64,000 nt of DNA, taken from positions 248,001-312,000 of the forward strand of contig NZ_PSSW01000003.1 in assembly GCF_002933295.1 (NCBI RefSeq), written 5' to 3'. Position 1 is the first letter of the stretch; every line of letters starts with the position of its first letter. Positions 6,728-15,225 of the stretch are shown here, in pieces. The stretch is from Marinobacter flavimaris. Its GTDB lineage: Bacteria; Pseudomonadota; Gammaproteobacteria; Pseudomonadales; Oleiphilaceae. The notes beneath the pieces were generated by a model. That model ran no database searches and was not told the origin of the DNA. It saw only the letters and a program-made list of their open reading frames with translations. Position numbers and translations under genes: made by a program.

Positions 6728-8476
6728 TCAATCCTGCCAACTGCCGGGCTCAGGCGTGGTAAACCGTTTGACCTTGTCTGGTGGTGCGCAGCTGGGGTTC
6801 ATTTGTTCATCAGTCAATAATAGGTAGCTGTCCCGGTGGGCCGTGCCCACGGGAATGGCACCCTCTTTGGTGAAGCAGGGTAGCTCAATCTGATCGGCGA
6901 CGAGGAGATAGCTGTCCTCGGTTTCGCTCATCCACAACCAGGCATTGCGATTTTCCTGTTCCCGACCGGTAAAGAAGCTGAAATGGGTGAAGTCGCGTTT
7001 GGAAAACAGCAGGAACTGCTCCCGGAAGTCGATCATGCCGAGCTGCCCGCCGGGCGGGATATGCTGTTCTGCGGCGGCCAGCACGTTGCGAGGAGTTCGA
7101 AGCGGCTCAAGAATTCGATAGCCCCAGGTGCCCAGCAGCAGCCAGGTGATCATCATGGCCAGAAACAGACGCCCCAGCGCACGGGAGCGCCAGAACCCGA
7201 ACAGGGTGATCAGCCAGGCCAGTCCTATGACGAAGACGAACGTCCCCGCCTCGTGCAGTTTGGCCGGGTCGGTGCTGTAGTCAGCCACTTTTTCAACCAA
7301 CCTGGGGTGGTCGTTCCAGGCCAGGACGCCAACCGCCATCAACGCGATACCGAGCAGTAACTGCACACCTGTCAGGAGCGGCGGAAACCACCCCGCCGGT
7401 TTCTGGCTGCTGAGCAGCGGGGCGAAAATCAGCGCCAGCATGGGCAATGCTGGCAACAGGTAAACACCGCGCTTGCCGGGGCTGAGGCTGAAAAACACGA
7501 TGACCAGGGCAATCCAGCCCAGAAGTACAGGAATAATCGGCCGGTACCGGGCGGTTTCAGACAGGGGCCGGATCAAGGCCAGCAGCAACAGCGGAAGAGG
7601 AAACCAGAGCGAGGGAATTACGCTGGTGAGGTAATAGTACCAGGGCTGGATATGGCCCCATGAGTCGGCATAGCGCTCGCCGGTCTGCTTGAACAGGATA
7701 TTATTCCGATAAGCCAGGGCCTCTTCGGTGCCGAGATTGTTAACGTAAAGCACCATGGGAATCAGCCAGGCGGCAACCACTGCCAGCATGGCCAGCGGGC
7801 CCAGTGCGCAGCGCCAGGTGAGCGTGCCACGGAACAATGCGCGATCGCGAAGCTTCATGACCACGATCGGAATGAGCATCAGCGCCGGCAGGAAGCCAAC
7901 CCCTTTGGTGATGATCCCGAGCCCCATAAATGCCCAGCCAACGAAGTACCATCCCCAGGCGGGCCCGCTAAAAAAGTGTCGGATCAGGCCGTAGCAGGCA
8001 ACCGCAATCCAGCAGGCGACCATGGCGTCGATCTGGGCTTTCTGGGCCTGGATCACGAACTGGGGCGCAAGCATCAGCAACATGACCGCGATGGCACCGG
8101 TTCGCTGGTTCCACAGGCGGGTGCCCAGATCAAAGACCAGTCCCAGTGTCAGCAGGCTACACAGCGCATTGGGCAGCAGGAATGCAATCTTCAGGTTGCC
8201 GGTCAGCCAGTAAAAGAAGGCAATACTCCACATGAACACCGGTGGCTTGTCCGGGTAGAACTCACCACCCCGCATGGGGATCAGCCATTGCCCGGAGGCG
8301 ACCATTTCGCGGGCCACTTCCGCGAACCTCGGTTCGTCGGCAGGCCAGGGGGAACGTAGTCCGATCCCGGTAAAAATCACGACTGCGGCAAAGGCCAGCA
8401 GTAACAGCAGGAGTTGATTGCGGGAAAGGTTAAACACGGTGTCCGGCAGGTGGCGGACGAAGGGTGATGCAGGCAT
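6728..8476 (-). CDS. ArnT/PMT-like lipid-linked sugar transferase (first copy)
   Basis: 582-residue polytopic membrane glycosyltransferase (GT-C fold). In this superfamily ArnT moves 4-amino-arabinose, and related enzymes move hexosamines, from undecaprenyl phosphate to lipid A; others mannosylate proteins. The N-terminal periplasmic loop carries PADEPRFAEVAREM (about residues 46-59), matching the catalytic Asp-Glu segment of ArnT (DETRYAEISREM), and 'PDKPPVFMW' follows. About a dozen hydrophobic helices and a soluble C-terminal domain complete the family length. It is last in the operon after a GT2 enzyme and a VTT protein. That operon has a PmrA-like box, supporting a role in lipid A or envelope modification. 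No arnA/B/D homologues are present here, so the donor sugar is unknown. Confidence 0.85.
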   Translation of the reverse strand: MPASPFVRHLPDTVFNLSRNQLLLLLLAFAAVVIFTGIGLRSPWPADEPRFAEVAREMVASGQWLIPMRGGEFYPDKPPVFMWSIAFFYWLTGNLKIAFLLPNALCSLLTLGLVFDLGTRLWNQRTGAIAVMLLMLAPQFVIQAQKAQIDAMVACWIAVACYGLIRHFFSGPAWGWYFVGWAFMGLGIITKGVGFLPALMLIPIVVMKLRDRALFRGTLTWRCALGPLAMLAVVAAWLIPMVLYVNNLGTEEALAYRNNILFKQTGERYADSWGHIQPWYYYLTSVIPSLWFPLPLLLLALIRPLSETARYRPIIPVLLGWIALVIVFFSLSPGKRGVYLLPALPMLALIFAPLLSSQKPAGWFPPLLTGVQLLLGIALMAVGVLAWNDHPRLVEKVADYSTDPAKLHEAGTFVFVIGLAWLITLFGFWRSRALGRLFLAMMITWLLLGTWGYRILEPLRTPRNVLAAAEQHIPPGGQLGMIDFREQFLLFSKRDFTHFSFFTGREQENRNAWLWMSETEDSYLLVADQIELPCFTKEGAIPVGTAHRDSYLLLTDEQMNPSCAPPDKVKRFTTPEPGSWQD

Positions 8477-8485
8477 GGTTCGGTC

Positions 8486-9154
8486 TCAGAGAGAGTCGGA
8501 AACGGAATCGGCCAGCGTCCTGGCCCTCTGGTTGTGATAGAGAAAAGCACCAATCAGCGAGGCGAGAATGAAAAAGCCGATGCTCACGGCAAGCTGATAG
8601 GCATTAGCATTGCCGATACCGGCACCGGCCAGGGCAAACACCAGCATCTGGGGCAGGTAGCCAAGGGTGCTGCCGAACAGGAACGGTGAGAAACGGATCC
8701 CGGAGCAGCCTGCGACAAGGTTGGTCACCAGGTTACTGCCCACCGGCAGCAAACGCACCATGAGAACCTTCAACAGCGTCTGCTCCCGGAACAGGCGATC
8801 AAACTGCTGCATGCGATGGCTGAACCGCCGGCTCAATGGCGTTCGCAGCAGCCAGCGGGCGGTCAGGAAACAGCCGGTGGCCCCGATGGCGGCGGCCAGG
8901 GTCGACAGCAGTGTCCCGTTGAACCCGCCCAGCGCAAAACCCAGCACGAAGGCGAGCAACTGGCGTGGAGCGCCGAGGCCGGTAAACAATGCGCCGGCGA
9001 GGGTAATCACCACCAATCCGCCGACACCATGGCTGTGGAGATAGTTCGCCACTTCATTCTGGTCGGCAATGAAGTCGAGCCAGCCGTTGTGGATGGTCAG
9101 ATAGCCAACCAGCACCAGGGCGGCGAAGGCCAGCCAGCGGGAACCGTTGATCAT
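8486..9154 (-). CDS. VTT/TVP38-DedA-like membrane protein
   Basis: 222-residue integral membrane protein of the VTT (SNARE-associated, TVP38/TMEM64) group. It has an N-terminal helix, the 'GLGAPRQLLAFVLGFALGG' segment typical of TVP38-like proteins, and 'LPVGSNLVTNLVAGCSGI' with the re-entrant loop. DedA/VTT proteins in bacteria are linked to undecaprenyl phosphate or phospholipid flipping and to resistance to cationic peptides. The open frame reaches 9247, but the ATG at 9154 is chosen because the preceding GT2 gene stops at 9156, GGAG lies at the right distance, and the extra residues are not conserved-looking. Being inside a PmrA-box operon with two lipid glycosyltransferases fits a carrier-lipid recycling role. 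Confidence 0.8.
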   Translation of the reverse strand: MINGSRWLAFAALVLVGYLTIHNGWLDFIADQNEVANYLHSHGVGGLVVITLAGALFTGLGAPRQLLAFVLGFALGGFNGTLLSTLAAAIGATGCFLTARWLLRTPLSRRFSHRMQQFDRLFREQTLLKVLMVRLLPVGSNLVTNLVAGCSGIRFSPFLFGSTLGYLPQMLVFALAGAGIGNANAYQLAVSIGFFILASLIGAFLYHNQRARTLADSVSDSL

Positions 9155-9155
9155 G

Positions 9156-9923
9156 TCAGGAGCGCTCCGCCACCGATCCCTGTGGATCGGCCTGACCGGC
9201 ACTGCTGATAACAGGAACCCGGGTGCGGTGCAGCAACCAGAGTACACCGAGCAGGTCCAGGATGCCGGCCCAGGTCCGGTTCCAGGCGTTGTATTTGGAA
9301 ATCCCGGCGATGCGTGGGCGGTGGTTTACCTCCACGATGGCAATGTCACCGCCGATCCCGCGTACCAGCGCCGGGATGAATCGGTGTCCGTGATCGAACC
9401 AGGGGAGTTTGAGGAAGGTTTCCCGGGGAAACAGCTTCAGGCCGCAACCGGTATCGGGCACGCCATCATGAAGCAGTGCATCCCGCACGCGATTGGCCAG
9501 GCGGGACTGGAAGCGCTTCCACGCAGTGTCCTTGCGATTCTTGCGATAGCCGGCAATACAGAAGTCCGGGTTCCGCATGGTGTTGGCTTTCTGCAGCATG
9601 GCGGGAATGTCGGCCGGATCGTTCTGGCCATCGCCATCCATGGTAACAATCAACCTGCTCCGGGCCTGTCGGATACCCGATGCCAGGGCACCGCTCTGGC
9701 CGATGCTGCGCTCGTGGCGAATGGTCAACAACCGGCCGCCGAGGGCCCGGGCTGTCCGAACGGCTGTGTCCAGCGTGCTGTCTGTGCTGCCATCATCCAC
9801 CAGCACCACCTCAAAGCCGTGATAGTCACGCATTACCCCATAGGCCTCGGTCAGCAGGGTAGCGATGTTGGCTTCTTCATCCTTGGCCGGTATAACCAGC
9901 GAAAGAGTTCTTTCCTGACCCAT
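9156..9923 (-). CDS. GT2 glycosyltransferase, dolichyl-phosphate-mannose-synthase-like
   Basis: 255-residue cytoplasmic GT-A glycosyltransferase with no obvious C-terminal membrane helices. Motifs are 'VVLVDDGSTDST' (nucleotide binding) and the metal-binding VTMDGDGQNDPADIP, both as in polyprenyl-phosphate sugar synthases such as DPM1 and ArnC. It would charge undecaprenyl phosphate with a sugar for the ArnT-like enzyme two genes downstream. The frame extends to 9953; the ATG at 9923 starts the conserved beta strand (TLSLVIPAKDEE) and follows CGAGGATG. It is the first gene of the operon. A PmrA-like box and GATACT -10 lie 66-98 bases upstream. Confidence 0.87.
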   Translation of the reverse strand: MGQERTLSLVIPAKDEEANIATLLTEAYGVMRDYHGFEVVLVDDGSTDSTLDTAVRTARALGGRLLTIRHERSIGQSGALASGIRQARSRLIVTMDGDGQNDPADIPAMLQKANTMRNPDFCIAGYRKNRKDTAWKRFQSRLANRVRDALLHDGVPDTGCGLKLFPRETFLKLPWFDHGHRFIPALVRGIGGDIAIVEVNHRPRIAGISKYNAWNRTWAGILDLLGVLWLLHRTRVPVISSAGQADPQGSVAERS

Positions 9924-9988
9924 GTAAAGACATCCTCGAAAACGGAATATCAACCGGGCCGTCTGTCGGCCCTGTTCAATTGGGCCGG

Positions 9989-10021
9989 AGTATCCTCCTC
10001 AAACCTTAAAACAATCTTAAA
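9989..10021 (-). promoter_or_regulatory. PmrA-box promoter for the GT2-VTT-ArnT operon
   Basis: Read on the minus strand, TTTAAG-ATTGT-TTTAAG occupies 10021 to 10005, an exact fit to the PmrA-box pattern YTTAAK-N5-YTTAAK. Ten bases later comes GATACT (9994 to 9989), a good -10 hexamer. The box overlaps the pmrB stop codon, so pmrB is followed at once by a promoter that its own regulator would activate. The 10-bp box-to-minus-10 distance is the same as in the two other candidate PmrA promoters in this window. Confidence 0.7.
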
Positions 10022-11429
10022 CCTTCTTGAGACGAGAGGTGGCACGGGCCGGGAGCCAGATGCTGACGCACAGGCCCGAGTTGCCATCCGGCCGGTCGCC
10101 CAGGGTGAGCTGGCCACCATGAAGTTCAGCGATGCGCCTGGCGATGGCCAGCCCGAGACCCGCGCCACCACCGAGTCGCTGGTCCAGCCGGACAAAACGG
10201 CTCAAAGCCCGCTCACGTGCCTCGGCTGGGATGCCGGGGCCCTGGTCGCACACGGTTATATGGTATCCCTCACCGGCAGGCGTGAGGTGTGTTTCGATGC
10301 TTGTGTGTTCGGGGCTGTACTGGATGGCGTTCGCCAGCAGGGAGCGCATGAGGGTGTTGATCAAGGCGCTGTGGCAGGAGACCAGGGCCTGACCGGCATC
10401 GTCCTGCAGCACGGGGTCGATGTCCTTTTTCAGGGCCAGCGGTGCCACATCGGCAATGCTCTGTTCCACGATGGCTGACAGGTTGTGGTATTCCGGGGTG
10501 AAATCGGCACCAGAGTCGACGCGGTTGAGCAGCAGCATCTGCTCAACCAGGTGCACCATGCGGTCCACGGACTGGATCAGATCGCCGTATTGCTCCGGGT
10601 CGTTCTCGTAGACTTTTTCCAGATTCAGGCGCAGGGCCGTAAGCGGTGTCCTCAGTTCGTGGGCGGCATCGGCAGAAAACCGCCTTTCCCGTTCCAGGGC
10701 CTGGTTGAGGCGTCGGAGCAGACCATTCACCGCCTGCACCAGACCGGCGACTTCCTTGGGCGCCTGTCGGTCGTCCAGTGGGTGTATATTTTCCGGGGCC
10801 ATGTTGCGTACGGGCTTCTCGAGCTTTCTCAGTGGCTGGAAGCCCACCTGGATCGACACCAGCACTGCCAGAGCCAGCACGGGCAGCACGATCAGGAAAG
10901 GCAGTACGTTGCCGAGAGCAATTTCCTGGCTGAGTTCATCCCGGACATCTTCACGCTGGGCCGTGCGGATCCAGAAACCGGTCGCCGGATCTTCAAGGGT
11001 GAAGGTTCGCCATTGATATCCGGCTACTTCCTGCCATCCGAAGCCACGCTCCAGGCCCTGCGAATCGTTGGCGCGCAGGGTGTCCAGAATCGGCTCCCGG
11101 TCCGGCGACCAGACCTCAAAGGCCAGCTTCCGTTCGTATTTGTGGCCCGCGCCGCCGGGCAGGATTTCATTCTCCTCCTCGTCGCCCTGGTACACGCCGT
11201 CTGGCAGTTGGAGCGTCTTCTCCAGGGTATGACTAATCTGCTCCATCGACTGCGTGGAAGAGAGATGCTCAACCAGGCCCTGGACAATGCGGGTGCTCTG
11301 GGCCAGCTCCGCGTCGAAAAGCTCTTCCAGTTGATGGTCGCTGACGTAGAAGCCCCAGCCGGCAGCAATCAGAGTGATGAAGAACACCGTGCTGGTGATC
11401 AGAAGGATCAGTTTTCGGGTCAGGCTCAT
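10017..11429 (-). CDS. pmrB: PmrB/QseC-like sensor histidine kinase
   Basis: 470-residue membrane kinase. It has a first helix at about 8-28, a periplasmic sensor domain of about 150 residues with acidic clusters (for example 'YQGDEEENE'), and a second helix near 175-195. HAMP, HisKA with H257 in AAHELRTPL and a HATPase domain (DQGPGIP, GGAGLGLAIA) follow. Acidic periplasmic residues are how PmrB senses ferric iron and cationic peptides, which fits but does not prove the ligand. The gene overlaps pmrA by 4 bases. The name rests mainly on the PmrA boxes around this locus, because by sequence alone QseC and PmrB kinases are hard to separate. Confidence 0.78.
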   Translation of the reverse strand: MSLTRKLILLITSTVFFITLIAAGWGFYVSDHQLEELFDAELAQSTRIVQGLVEHLSSTQSMEQISHTLEKTLQLPDGVYQGDEEENEILPGGAGHKYERKLAFEVWSPDREPILDTLRANDSQGLERGFGWQEVAGYQWRTFTLEDPATGFWIRTAQREDVRDELSQEIALGNVLPFLIVLPVLALAVLVSIQVGFQPLRKLEKPVRNMAPENIHPLDDRQAPKEVAGLVQAVNGLLRRLNQALERERRFSADAAHELRTPLTALRLNLEKVYENDPEQYGDLIQSVDRMVHLVEQMLLLNRVDSGADFTPEYHNLSAIVEQSIADVAPLALKKDIDPVLQDDAGQALVSCHSALINTLMRSLLANAIQYSPEHTSIETHLTPAGEGYHITVCDQGPGIPAEARERALSRFVRLDQRLGGGAGLGLAIARRIAELHGGQLTLGDRPDGNSGLCVSIWLPARATSRLKKV

Positions 11430-12109
11430 TCGGGAGAAACCTCCGCAGCGGCCTTGCTGTCCAGCATGTAGCCAACGCCACGGACGGTGCGGATGGTCTG
11501 TTTGCCAACGCGCCGGCGCAAATGATGGACATGCACCTCAAGGGCATTACTCTCTGCGCCCTGCTCCCAACCATACAGCTGCTCTTCCAGCCGACGGCGG
11601 GTTGCCACCTGGTCGGGGTGGCGCATCAGGTAGTGCAGAATCTGGAATTCGCTGCGCGGAAGAGCCGCCGTTTCGGTCCCCAGCTTGAGCTGGCCTGAAT
11701 CGGGGTCCAGAATCAGCCTGCCCACCTGCAGACCGCCTGTCCGGACACCGGCTCCGCGCCGCGTAACGGCCCGAATTCGAGCTTTCAGTTCCGCCATGGC
11801 GAAGGGCTTCGTCAGGTAGTCGTCAGCGCCCGCATTGAGGCCCTGAAGTTTTTCGTCCAGATCGCCGCGGGCGGTGAGGATGATGACCGGCGTCTCGATA
11901 CCCTGGCTGCGTACCTTTTTCACTATATCCAGCCCGTCCACGCGGGGCAGCGTCAGATCCAGGATGGCCAGATCGAAGCTATCGTTCAGGAGTGCATTGA
12001 GCGCCTGCTGGCCGTCATCCAGCCAGTCAACGGTGTTCTGCTCGTCACGCAACATACCCAGCATGGTGTTGGCCAAAAGATGATCGTCTTCAATCAGCAA
12101 TATTCGCAT
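11426..12109 (-). CDS. pmrA: PmrA/QseB-like OmpR-family response regulator
   Basis: 227-residue regulator with acidic pair in IEDDH, phospho-acceptor D51 in LAILDLTLPRVDG, YLTKPF, and a winged helix whose 'QLYGWEQGAESNALEVHVHHLRRRVG' stretch is typical of the PmrA/QseB branch. The frame extends to 12160, but the ATG at 12109 begins the conserved MRILLIEDD. It lies 22 bases after the ArnT-like gene and overlaps pmrB, so the system is transcribed from the gtrA promoter. Four PmrA-box-like sites flank the three operons here, so it probably activates all three, including its own. This is inferred from sites and synteny. Confidence 0.82.
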   Translation of the reverse strand: MRILLIEDDHLLANTMLGMLRDEQNTVDWLDDGQQALNALLNDSFDLAILDLTLPRVDGLDIVKKVRSQGIETPVIILTARGDLDEKLQGLNAGADDYLTKPFAMAELKARIRAVTRRGAGVRTGGLQVGRLILDPDSGQLKLGTETAALPRSEFQILHYLMRHPDQVATRRRLEEQLYGWEQGAESNALEVHVHHLRRRVGKQTIRTVRGVGYMLDSKAAAEVSPE

Positions 12110-12131
12110 ACAGCAGGAATCCGGTTGGTTT

Positions 12132-13679
12132 TCAGCTAAGCGGGTGATCGTTGGATGCATTGTAATCGATACCGCCGGTTTTGCTTTTTTCCTGAAAGCT
12201 GGTCGCGGTATTTCCCGAGGATGGCTTCAACAGGAAAAGCCGGTAGCGACGGTTTTCCTCAATCGGTCTGGTGAGGTCTTCAAGGCGCCTGATCATTGCG
12301 GTGTTGCCCTTCTCTACAGCCAGAGCCATGGGTTCATGTAGGTTGCCCGATTCAATGCGATCGATAACGTCTTCCTGGGCAATGGCATGAGCATCGCCAC
12401 GGCTGTAGAAGCGTGCCGAGAACGGGGCCTTGCCCAGGTAAAACAGATTGTCTGCGCTCATGTGGGGGAGTTGTTCGACTTGCGCGACCAGATCCCGCTC
12501 GGTTTTCAGTTGCTCCGGGTGCAGGGCAAGCCAGCCTGCGGCGGCGATCCCCATCATGGGGATTGTCAGCACTGCAGCCAGACTGGAGGCCGGCATTCGA
12601 CCGGAAAGTTCCCTCGGCCAGAGGCTGGATGCCAGCACGGCAAGAAACGGCAAACCTGGAAGCACGTAGGTCCAGAGAATGTTACCGGAGAGGGTGAAAA
12701 AGACGGCAGGACTCAGCGCGGATGCCAGAACCAGCCCGCCCACGCCTTTTTCAACGGGCTGCCACTGTTGTGGTGCAGGTTGACGGCGCCAGCGGCTAAC
12801 GCCAAAAGCAACAATCGCGATCAGACCCCAGGGGAAACTGGCGGCAACCAGGTACAGCCAGATGGTGCCCCGGGTAAACTCGTGTGCGTTGCCATAAAGA
12901 TCACCCTGCCAGCTACTGACAAGGAATCGCTTGATGTGTTCTCCCACGATGAAGTAATCGAGAAAACCGGGTGTCTTGAGCTCGGCGAGAACGTACCAGG
13001 GGGCTGCAATGGCCATCATCAAAAGTGAACCGCGTAGCCAGGGCAGTTGCTGCCACAGGACCAGCCAGCGTCGGGTCGTCGCAACCCAGAGAAAAACCGG
13101 CAGCCCGGTCAGAACCAGAATCAGCGGGCCCTTGGCGAGCAGGCCGATGGCAAGACCGATAAAGAAGAGCCAGCCCCACACCATGGGGCCGCCCTGAAGA
13201 CGAACCACAAGGCTGGTCAGTACCAGCGTTGAGCCGAGGGCAAGGAACGAATCGGTCATCACCGTGCCCGCCGTCAGGAAGCCCAGGGCCGTGGTGGCGT
13301 AAATCAGGGCGGCCCAGAGGCCGGCCGACGTTGCCGCTTGGCTGTCGCGTTCGGGATGCAGGTAACGACGCAGGGTGAAGACCAGATAGACGATAATGAC
13401 ATTGGCCAGCCAGGATGGCAGCCTGCCCGCGAATTCAGAAACACCCAGCAATTTGAACGACAGTGCCTGCGCCCAGAACGACAGTGGTGGCTTGCCCCAG
13501 AACGGCACTCCGTAGTCGAACCATGGGGTTATCCAATCTCCGGTGTGGGCCATTATGCGGGCAATTTCGGCATAGCGCGGTTCGGTAGTGTCCGCCAGCG
13601 GCAGTATCGCCGCCAGTCCGAGCCGTGCGGCAAGCACGGCAAACAGGAGCCAGAGCAGGGTGTTAATGTTTCTGGTCAT
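12132..13679 (-). CDS. ArnT/PMT-like lipid-linked sugar transferase (second copy)
   Basis: 515-residue GT-C membrane enzyme, paralogous to that at 6728-8476. It has the first periplasmic loop signature TTEPRYAEIARIM (about 33-45), 'FWGKPPLSFW' and many hydrophobic helices. It would take a sugar from a polyprenyl phosphate made by the neighbouring GT2 enzyme and add it to lipid A or another envelope acceptor on the periplasmic side. The start overlaps the GT2 stop by 17 bases and the stop is 22 bases before pmrA. It is shorter than ArnT (about 550) and lacks part of the C-terminal domain, so acceptor specificity may differ from the first copy. Confidence 0.85.
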   Translation of the reverse strand: MTRNINTLLWLLFAVLAARLGLAAILPLADTTEPRYAEIARIMAHTGDWITPWFDYGVPFWGKPPLSFWAQALSFKLLGVSEFAGRLPSWLANVIIVYLVFTLRRYLHPERDSQAATSAGLWAALIYATTALGFLTAGTVMTDSFLALGSTLVLTSLVVRLQGGPMVWGWLFFIGLAIGLLAKGPLILVLTGLPVFLWVATTRRWLVLWQQLPWLRGSLLMMAIAAPWYVLAELKTPGFLDYFIVGEHIKRFLVSSWQGDLYGNAHEFTRGTIWLYLVAASFPWGLIAIVAFGVSRWRRQPAPQQWQPVEKGVGGLVLASALSPAVFFTLSGNILWTYVLPGLPFLAVLASSLWPRELSGRMPASSLAAVLTIPMMGIAAAGWLALHPEQLKTERDLVAQVEQLPHMSADNLFYLGKAPFSARFYSRGDAHAIAQEDVIDRIESGNLHEPMALAVEKGNTAMIRRLEDLTRPIEENRRYRLFLLKPSSGNTATSFQEKSKTGGIDYNASNDHPLS

Positions 13680-14670
13680 TACCGGCTACTCGCAGTTGGG
13701 TGAGAACCGGCTGAGCAATGTCGTCGCTGTCTTCCGCAACAATAAACACCGGGCGCTGTTTGGTCTCCATATAGATCCGACCGACGTACTCCCCCAACAG
13801 GCCAACGCATAGCAGCTGAACCCCTGAGAGGAACGTGATCATGGCAATCATGGAGGCGTAACCCGGTGTGGATATGCCGAAAACCATTGCCCGGATAACT
13901 TCCCATGTGCCGAAAAGGCCTCCGGCGCCGGCGGCAAAGAGGCCGAGGATCAGGGCAATCCGCAGTGGGCGCGTGGAGAACGAGGTAATCCCTTCCATCG
14001 CCAGATGCATGAGCTTCAGATAGTTCCACTTGGTTTTGCCTGCCAGGCGTGGATCGCGGTCAAATTCGAGAGTGACCGTTGGCATGCCAACCCACGCGAA
14101 CATGCCTTTCAGGTAGCGGTTGCGTTCGGGTAACCGGTTGAGGGCATCTACGGTGCGCCGGCTCATCAGTCGGAAGTCGCCAGTATCCACCGGTATCGAT
14201 GCGTCACTTATATGGTTGATCAGGCGATAGAAAATGCTCGCAGTGGTGCGTTTCAGCCAGCTTTCACCGGCCCTCGATCGCCGTTTCATCAGAACGACGT
14301 CTGCCCCCTGCTGCCATGCCTGAACCATCCTCGGGATCAACTCCGGGGGATCCTGGAGATCGGCGTCCATCAGTACCACGGCATCGCCACGGGCACTCTC
14401 AAGGCCCGCGGTAACGGCCGCTTCCTTGCCAAAGTTCCGGGAGAGCTGAACGACACGGATTCCGGAGTAACGGTCCCTGGCCCGTAGCAGCTGTGCAACA
14501 GAATCGTCCCGGCTGCCATCGTCCACGAACAACAGCTCAACCTGGCCCGGCAGTTGGCGGCAGACCAGATCCAGCCGTTTCAACAGGGTTGGAATCACAT
14601 CGGCTTCGTTGTGAACCGGGATAATGATGCTCAGCATCGGATTACTGAACGTTGATTGTCTGTTCTTCAT
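13663..14670 (-). CDS. GT2 glycosyltransferase of the ArnC/GtrB type
   Basis: 335-residue enzyme with a cytoplasmic GT-A domain (LLFVDDGSRDDSV near 50, VLMDADLQDPPELIP near 105, 'RNRYLKGMFAWVG' near 190) and two C-terminal membrane helices (about 245-320). This is the layout of ArnC, GtrB and DpmA enzymes that make undecaprenyl-phosphate sugars. The start is taken at 14670, where AGAGG precedes the ATG; it overlaps the GtrA gene by 29 bases. A second ATG at 14637 is possible and would leave no overlap, but lacks a ribosome site. GtrA upstream and a PMT-type transferase downstream complete a flip-and-transfer glycosylation module. Confidence 0.88.
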   Translation of the reverse strand: MKNRQSTFSNPMLSIIIPVHNEADVIPTLLKRLDLVCRQLPGQVELLFVDDGSRDDSVAQLLRARDRYSGIRVVQLSRNFGKEAAVTAGLESARGDAVVLMDADLQDPPELIPRMVQAWQQGADVVLMKRRSRAGESWLKRTTASIFYRLINHISDASIPVDTGDFRLMSRRTVDALNRLPERNRYLKGMFAWVGMPTVTLEFDRDPRLAGKTKWNYLKLMHLAMEGITSFSTRPLRIALILGLFAAGAGGLFGTWEVIRAMVFGISTPGYASMIAMITFLSGVQLLCVGLLGEYVGRIYMETKQRPVFIVAEDSDDIAQPVLTQLRVAGNDQKH

Positions 14671-15055
14671 GGAAAACAAACCTCTGTGCAAAGAGATAAT
14701 TGGCAAAGGCAACCAGGCCGGTCGTGATTAGTTGCGAGGGGGCGACGCTGAGACCCGTAACCAGGAGTAGCGAAAAGCCCGCTAAATTGAGGGCCCAGCC
14801 CAATGCAGCCCCCGTGAGATATCGCGGGAACGCAATTCTATGAGGCAGGTTGGAACAAAAAGCGTAGCGATGCTGGCCAACATAATTTGCCAGCAATCCA
14901 GCCGTGGCACCGGTGGCGGTTGCGAGAACGGCGTTCAGTCCCCAACCGATCAAGACCAGCATGGTCAGCCAATGCAGCAGGGTGGCGACGCCACCGGCCA
15001 GCAGGAATCGTGGCAATCTGCCCCAGCCATTTGACCGCAATAACGGGAATCTCAT
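14642..15055 (-). CDS. GtrA-family membrane protein
   Basis: 137-residue protein with four hydrophobic helices in the GtrA pattern ('RFLLAGGVATLLHW', 'GLLANYVGQHRYAF', 'LNLAGFSLLLV', 'FANYLFAQRFVF'). GtrA proteins are thought to flip polyprenyl-phosphate-linked sugars across the inner membrane. It is the first gene of the operon gtrA-GT2-ArnT-pmrA-pmrB. Its promoter region carries a PmrA-like box (minus-strand reading of 15126-15142), suggesting the operon is autoregulated. Confidence 0.87.
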   Translation of the reverse strand: MRFPLLRSNGWGRLPRFLLAGGVATLLHWLTMLVLIGWGLNAVLATATGATAGLLANYVGQHRYAFCSNLPHRIAFPRYLTGAALGWALNLAGFSLLLVTGLSVAPSQLITTGLVAFANYLFAQRFVFHEEQTINVQ

Positions 15056-15109
15056 ACAGCCTCACTTAAGAACCCGGGCGTTATCGGAAGAATCCGAATG
15101 ATGGCCGGC

Positions 15110-15142
15110 ACGTTACCGGGCCATCCTTAAGCAAGCCTTAAC
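15110..15142 (-). promoter_or_regulatory. PmrA-box promoter for the gtrA-pmrB operon
   Basis: On the minus strand GTTAAG-GCTTG-CTTAAG runs 15142 to 15126, matching the PmrA-box pattern except that it begins with G in place of Y. Ten bases later is TAACGT (15115 to 15110), a weak -10 that keeps the TA...T positions. The same 10-bp spacing is seen in the other two PmrA-box promoters. An additional CTTAAG half-site sits at 15065-15070 just before the gtrA start. Confidence 0.6.
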
Positions 15143-15159
15143 CGCGACCTTTGAAAAAC

Positions 15160-15176
15160 CTTAAGCCGGCCTTAAG
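15160..15176. promoter_or_regulatory. Central PmrA-like box shared by divergent operons
   Basis: CTTAAG-CCGGC-CTTAAG is an exact match to YTTAAK-N5-YTTAAK and a near palindrome, so it can be read on either strand. It sits between the two outer boxes, 34 bp from the first and 33 bp from the third (start to start), about three helical turns each way. All three boxes therefore lie on the same DNA face, as expected for cooperative binding. Confidence 0.65.
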
Positions 15177-15192
15177 GTTTCTCCCGGCCGTC

Positions 15193-15225
15193 CTTAAGCC
15201 TGGTTTAAGGCTTTGCTCCTAATCT
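15193..15225 (+). promoter_or_regulatory. PmrA-box promoter for the hemolysin/ligase operon
   Basis: CTTAAG-CCTGG-TTTAAG (15193-15209) matches the PmrA-box pattern exactly. Ten bases later is TAATCT (15220-15225), a fair -10. The box covers the -35 position, where no sigma-70 -35 is visible, as expected of an activator-dependent promoter. The first gene starts 48 bases downstream of the -10. Confidence 0.68.
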
